From an uncultured Atopobium sp. (GTDB lineage Bacteria; Actinomycetota; Coriobacteriia; Coriobacteriales; Atopobiaceae), in NCBI GenBank assembly GCA_938045565.1, contig CALIAZ010000022.1, positions 1-7,463 on the forward strand: a stretch of 7,463 bases of DNA. Reading direction: 5' to 3'. The translations under genes were made by a program, and so were the position numbers. Below are positions 5,328 to 7,463 of the stretch, one piece after another (the stretch's first letter is position 1; each line of letters begins with the position of its first letter). The notes beneath the pieces were generated by a model, which saw nothing but the letters and a program-made list of their open reading frames with translations, had not been told where the DNA came from and searched no databases.

Positions 5328-6962
5328 ATGAAGACAGGTTTTGAACTACTGAATGATCCGTTTTTGAACAAAGGAACCGCTTTTACGCAGGAGGAGCGCC
5401 AGAAATATGACCTGGTAGGCCTTCTTCCTCCAAACATCCAGACCATTGAGGAGCAGGCAGAGCAGGCATACGTGCTCTTCCAACAATACCCTGACCTCGA
5501 GACCAAGCGTCACTACCTGATGAGGCTTTTCTCCGAGAACCGCACGCTGTTCTACAACCTGTTCTCAAAGCATGTCGAAGAGTTCATGCCTATCGTCTAC
5601 GATCCAACAATCGCGCCTGACATTGAGCAGTACTCCCAGCGCTACGTTGACTCGCAGTACGCATGCTTCCTGTCCGCCGATCACCCTGAGGACCTTGAGA
5701 CCTCGCTGAAAAACGCAGCCGCAGGTAGAGACATTGACCTGATTGTTGTTACCGACGCAGAAGCCATTTTAGGCATCGGCGACTGGGGCACTAACGGCGT
5801 TGAGATTTCTGTCGGCAAGCTCATGGTTTACACCGCTGCAGCTGGCGTTGATCCAAACCGCATCATGCCTGTTGTCATCGACGCCGGCACCAACCGCCAG
5901 GAGCTGCTCGATGACCCACTGTACCTGGGCGAGCGCCACAAGCGTGTCGACGAGGACCGCTACAACGCCTTCATTGACAACTTCGTAACCACCGTCGAGA
6001 AGCTCTTCCCTAACCTCTACCTGCACTTCGAGGACTTCGGCCGCTCGCATGCCGCTGCTATCCTGGACCGCTACAAGAACACCTACCCCGTCTTCAACGA
6101 TGACGTCGAGGGCACTGGCATTGTCACCCTCGCAGGCATCCTCGGTGGCCTCAACATTTCTGGCGAGAAACTCGTCGACCAGGTATATCTCTGCTTTGGT
6201 GCAGGAACTGCTGGTTGCGGTATTGCTGAACGCGTACTGCAGGAGTTTGTTGACCAGGGAATGGATCGTGAAGAGGCTCGCAAGCGCTTCTACCTGGTAG
6301 ATCGCCAGGGTCTGCTCTTCGACGATATGGACAACCTCACTCCACAGCAGAAGCCATTTGCTCGCAAGCGCTCTGAGTTTTCAAACGCTGATGAGCTCAC
6401 TAGCCTGGCAGCGGCTGTAAAGACGGTACACCCAACAATTATGGTTGGTACCTCTACTGTTCACGGTGCCTTCACCGAGGAGATTATCCGCGAAATGGCT
6501 GCTCATTGTGAGCGTCCCATGGTCTTCCCTCTGTCCAACCCAACTAAGCTTGCAGAAGCAACTGCCCAGGACCTGCTGACCTGGACCGACGGTCGCGCAC
6601 TTGTGGCCTGCGGCGTTCCATCCGATGACGTGGAGCTGAACGGTGTAACCTACCAGATTGGCCAGGCCAACAACGCTCTGATCTACCCCGGACTTGGCCT
6701 AGGTGTTCTTGCATCAAAAGCTCGCTTACTCACAGACCAGATGATTTCTCTGGCAGCTCACTCGCTTGGCGGAATCGTCGACACCACAAAGCCTGGAGCT
6801 GCAATTCTTCCTCCAGTCTCCAAGATTACCGAGTTCTCCGAGCGTATTGCCGTCGGCGTTGCAGGGGAAGCAATCAAGCAGGGCTTGAACCGCGAGCCAA
6901 TTGCCAATGCAAAAGAAGCAGTTGACGCCCTCAAATGGTTCCCTGTCTACAAAGAGCTCTAA
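5328..6962 (+). CDS. mleA: Malolactic enzyme / NAD-dependent malic enzyme
   Basis: Malic-family enzymes oxidatively decarboxylate L-malate with NAD and Mn/Mg; the malolactic branch (mleA/mleS) releases L-lactate and CO2 directly, consuming acid. The product is 544 residues, as expected. The N-terminus with LNDPFLNKGTAFT and the lengths around it match malolactic enzymes as I recall them. Catalytic Tyr is Y91 in MPIVYDPT and catalytic Lys is K164 in SVGKLMVY. Metal ligands are E235 and D236 (HFEDF) and D259 (FNDD). The NAD loop is GAGTAG (291-296), followed by LSNPT and QANNALIYPGLGLG. In standard malic enzymes the GERILGLGD segment carries a malate-binding Arg; here it reads AEAILGIGDWG, with A146 in place of Arg, which favours malolactic over malic activity. 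Start 5328 is preferred over 5310. The gene appears monocistronic, and no malate transporter is visible in the window. Confidence 0.92.
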   Translation: MKTGFELLNDPFLNKGTAFTQEERQKYDLVGLLPPNIQTIEEQAEQAYVLFQQYPDLETKRHYLMRLFSENRTLFYNLFSKHVEEFMPIVYDPTIAPDIEQYSQRYVDSQYACFLSADHPEDLETSLKNAAAGRDIDLIVVTDAEAILGIGDWGTNGVEISVGKLMVYTAAAGVDPNRIMPVVIDAGTNRQELLDDPLYLGERHKRVDEDRYNAFIDNFVTTVEKLFPNLYLHFEDFGRSHAAAILDRYKNTYPVFNDDVEGTGIVTLAGILGGLNISGEKLVDQVYLCFGAGTAGCGIAERVLQEFVDQGMDREEARKRFYLVDRQGLLFDDMDNLTPQQKPFARKRSEFSNADELTSLAAAVKTVHPTIMVGTSTVHGAFTEEIIREMAAHCERPMVFPLSNPTKLAEATAQDLLTWTDGRALVACGVPSDDVELNGVTYQIGQANNALIYPGLGLGVLASKARLLTDQMISLAAHSLGGIVDTTKPGAAILPPVSKITEFSERIAVGVAGEAIKQGLNREPIANAKEAVDALKWFPVYKEL

Positions 6963-7067
6963 AACTCAACGCAGGATTTTACCCGACGCGGAACTCCGCT
7001 ACGTGCGAAACTTTGCCGGCGCGGAATTTGGCGAGAAGGTGAATTTAACAGTACTTTTACGTACAAC

Positions 7068-7103
7068 AAAGCCTCTTCTCAATGGCGAGAAGAGGCTTTT
7101 TTT
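7068..7103 (+). terminator. Strong intrinsic terminator after the malolactic enzyme gene
   Basis: A 12-bp perfect stem AAGCCTCTTCTC/GAGAAGAGGCTT (7069-7080 with 7087-7098) has a 6-base loop, and seven T (7097-7103) run off its right arm. It lies about 105 bases after the stop codon. On the minus strand the trailing sequence is TTTGTTG, so it may also weakly stop transcription of the convergent nucleoside hydrolase gene, which has no other obvious terminator here. Confidence 0.92.
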
Positions 7104-7116
7104 CTTGTGAGTTTTT

Positions 7117-7187
7117 GCAGCACCCTACCCCGGCGGCAAGCTGGTCCAGCAGCACACTGCCCTAGCAGCACCCTAGTCCAGCAGCAC
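7117..7187. repeat. Short direct repeats at the 3' end of the nucleoside hydrolase gene
   Basis: GTCCAGCAGCAC occurs at 7144-7155 and 7176-7187 (32 bases apart), and GCAGCACCCTA at 7117-7127 and 7165-7175. One copy of the first repeat encodes the last residues (VLLD) of the minus-strand gene, and its duplicate lies just past the stop codon in another frame. This looks like a local duplication or slippage event at the gene end. Confidence 0.65.
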
Positions 7188-7463
7188 GCCTTCAATTGCA
7201 GGAGCGGAGCCGTCGAGGACGTTGCACTTTTGGATTTGGTGAACAAACCAAGTGCGAAATGCCTTTTGGTCAACGCCTACGCATACAGTTGCGTTGGGTT
7301 TCTCGCCAAGATATCCGACCAGGTCAACAACGGTACAACCGCTTGTCAGAGTGCCAGCGCACTCGACGTCCACAAACACATCCTTGGTCTCAAACATCTG
7401 AGGCGCCAGCAGGTAGGCCACGGCCGTTGGGTCGTACATGCTGAAGCCCTCCTCCTGGTAGTG
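7173..7463 (-). CDS. Inosine/uridine-preferring nucleoside hydrolase, C-terminal part (runs off right edge)
   Basis: These enzymes cleave ribonucleosides to ribose and a free base for nucleoside salvage. Only the last 96 residues are in the window; the family is usually a little over 300 residues, so most of the gene, including the N-terminal Asp-rich calcium site, lies beyond 7463. The frame is open to the edge and ends at TAG (7173-7175). The recognisable block is MYDPTAVAYLLAPQMFETK, followed by VDVECAGTLTSGCTVVDL and a C-terminal helix AFRTWFVHQI, which match the end of IunH/Rih proteins. The Asp of YDP is the expected calcium/ribose ligand. The residue before it is Tyr, where characterised members such as the Crithidia enzyme have a catalytic His. 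The gene converges on the malolactic enzyme gene. The specific subtype (RihA, B or C) cannot be told from this fragment. Confidence 0.88.
   Translation of the reverse strand, partial: HYQEEGFSMYDPTAVAYLLAPQMFETKDVFVDVECAGTLTSGCTVVDLVGYLGEKPNATVCVGVDQKAFRTWFVHQIQKCNVLDGSAPAIEGVLLD

Overview
The window fits an actinobacterium of the class Coriobacteriia, most likely the Atopobiaceae (Atopobium/Lancefieldella/Olsenella-like). This is inferred from three things: lysS sitting directly upstream of clpC, an order familiar in Actinobacteria; a moderate GC content; and a malolactic-type malic enzyme like those of fermentative host-associated bacteria. No marker gene in the window fixes the genus.

The left half (1-3807) is a minus-strand housekeeping cluster, read in the order tatA, greA, lysS, clpC. 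It covers a Tat export pore subunit, the transcript-cleavage factor GreA, lysyl-tRNA synthetase and the N-terminal 403 residues of the Hsp100 unfoldase ClpC, which runs off the left edge. Two intrinsic terminators punctuate it. One lies between greA and lysS and touches the lysS ribosome binding site. The other lies after lysS. clpC therefore probably has its own promoter, while lysS appears to depend on read-through.

A 96-bp divergent region (3808-3903) separates tatA from a plus-strand gene (3904-4734). That gene encodes a membrane-anchored protein with a spermidine-synthase/SAM-methyltransferase fold but without the aminopropyltransferase catalytic acids. The predicted -10 elements of the two divergent promoters overlap, and small palindromes surround them.

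A 593-bp stretch without a convincing gene follows (4735-5327). It holds a near-perfect 22-bp inverted repeat, a pair of 33-bp-spaced direct repeats that can each fold into a stem-loop, and a duplicated translation-initiation region just before the next gene.

The right part carries a complete malolactic enzyme/NAD-malic enzyme gene (5328-6962, plus strand), which ends at a strong terminator. Convergent to it is the C-terminal part of an inosine/uridine-type nucleoside hydrolase (7173-7463, minus strand), which runs off the right edge. I saw no RNA gene, CRISPR array, insertion sequence or transposase. Most of the window is ordinary core genome; the unexplained structure is concentrated in 3808-3903 and 4735-5327.
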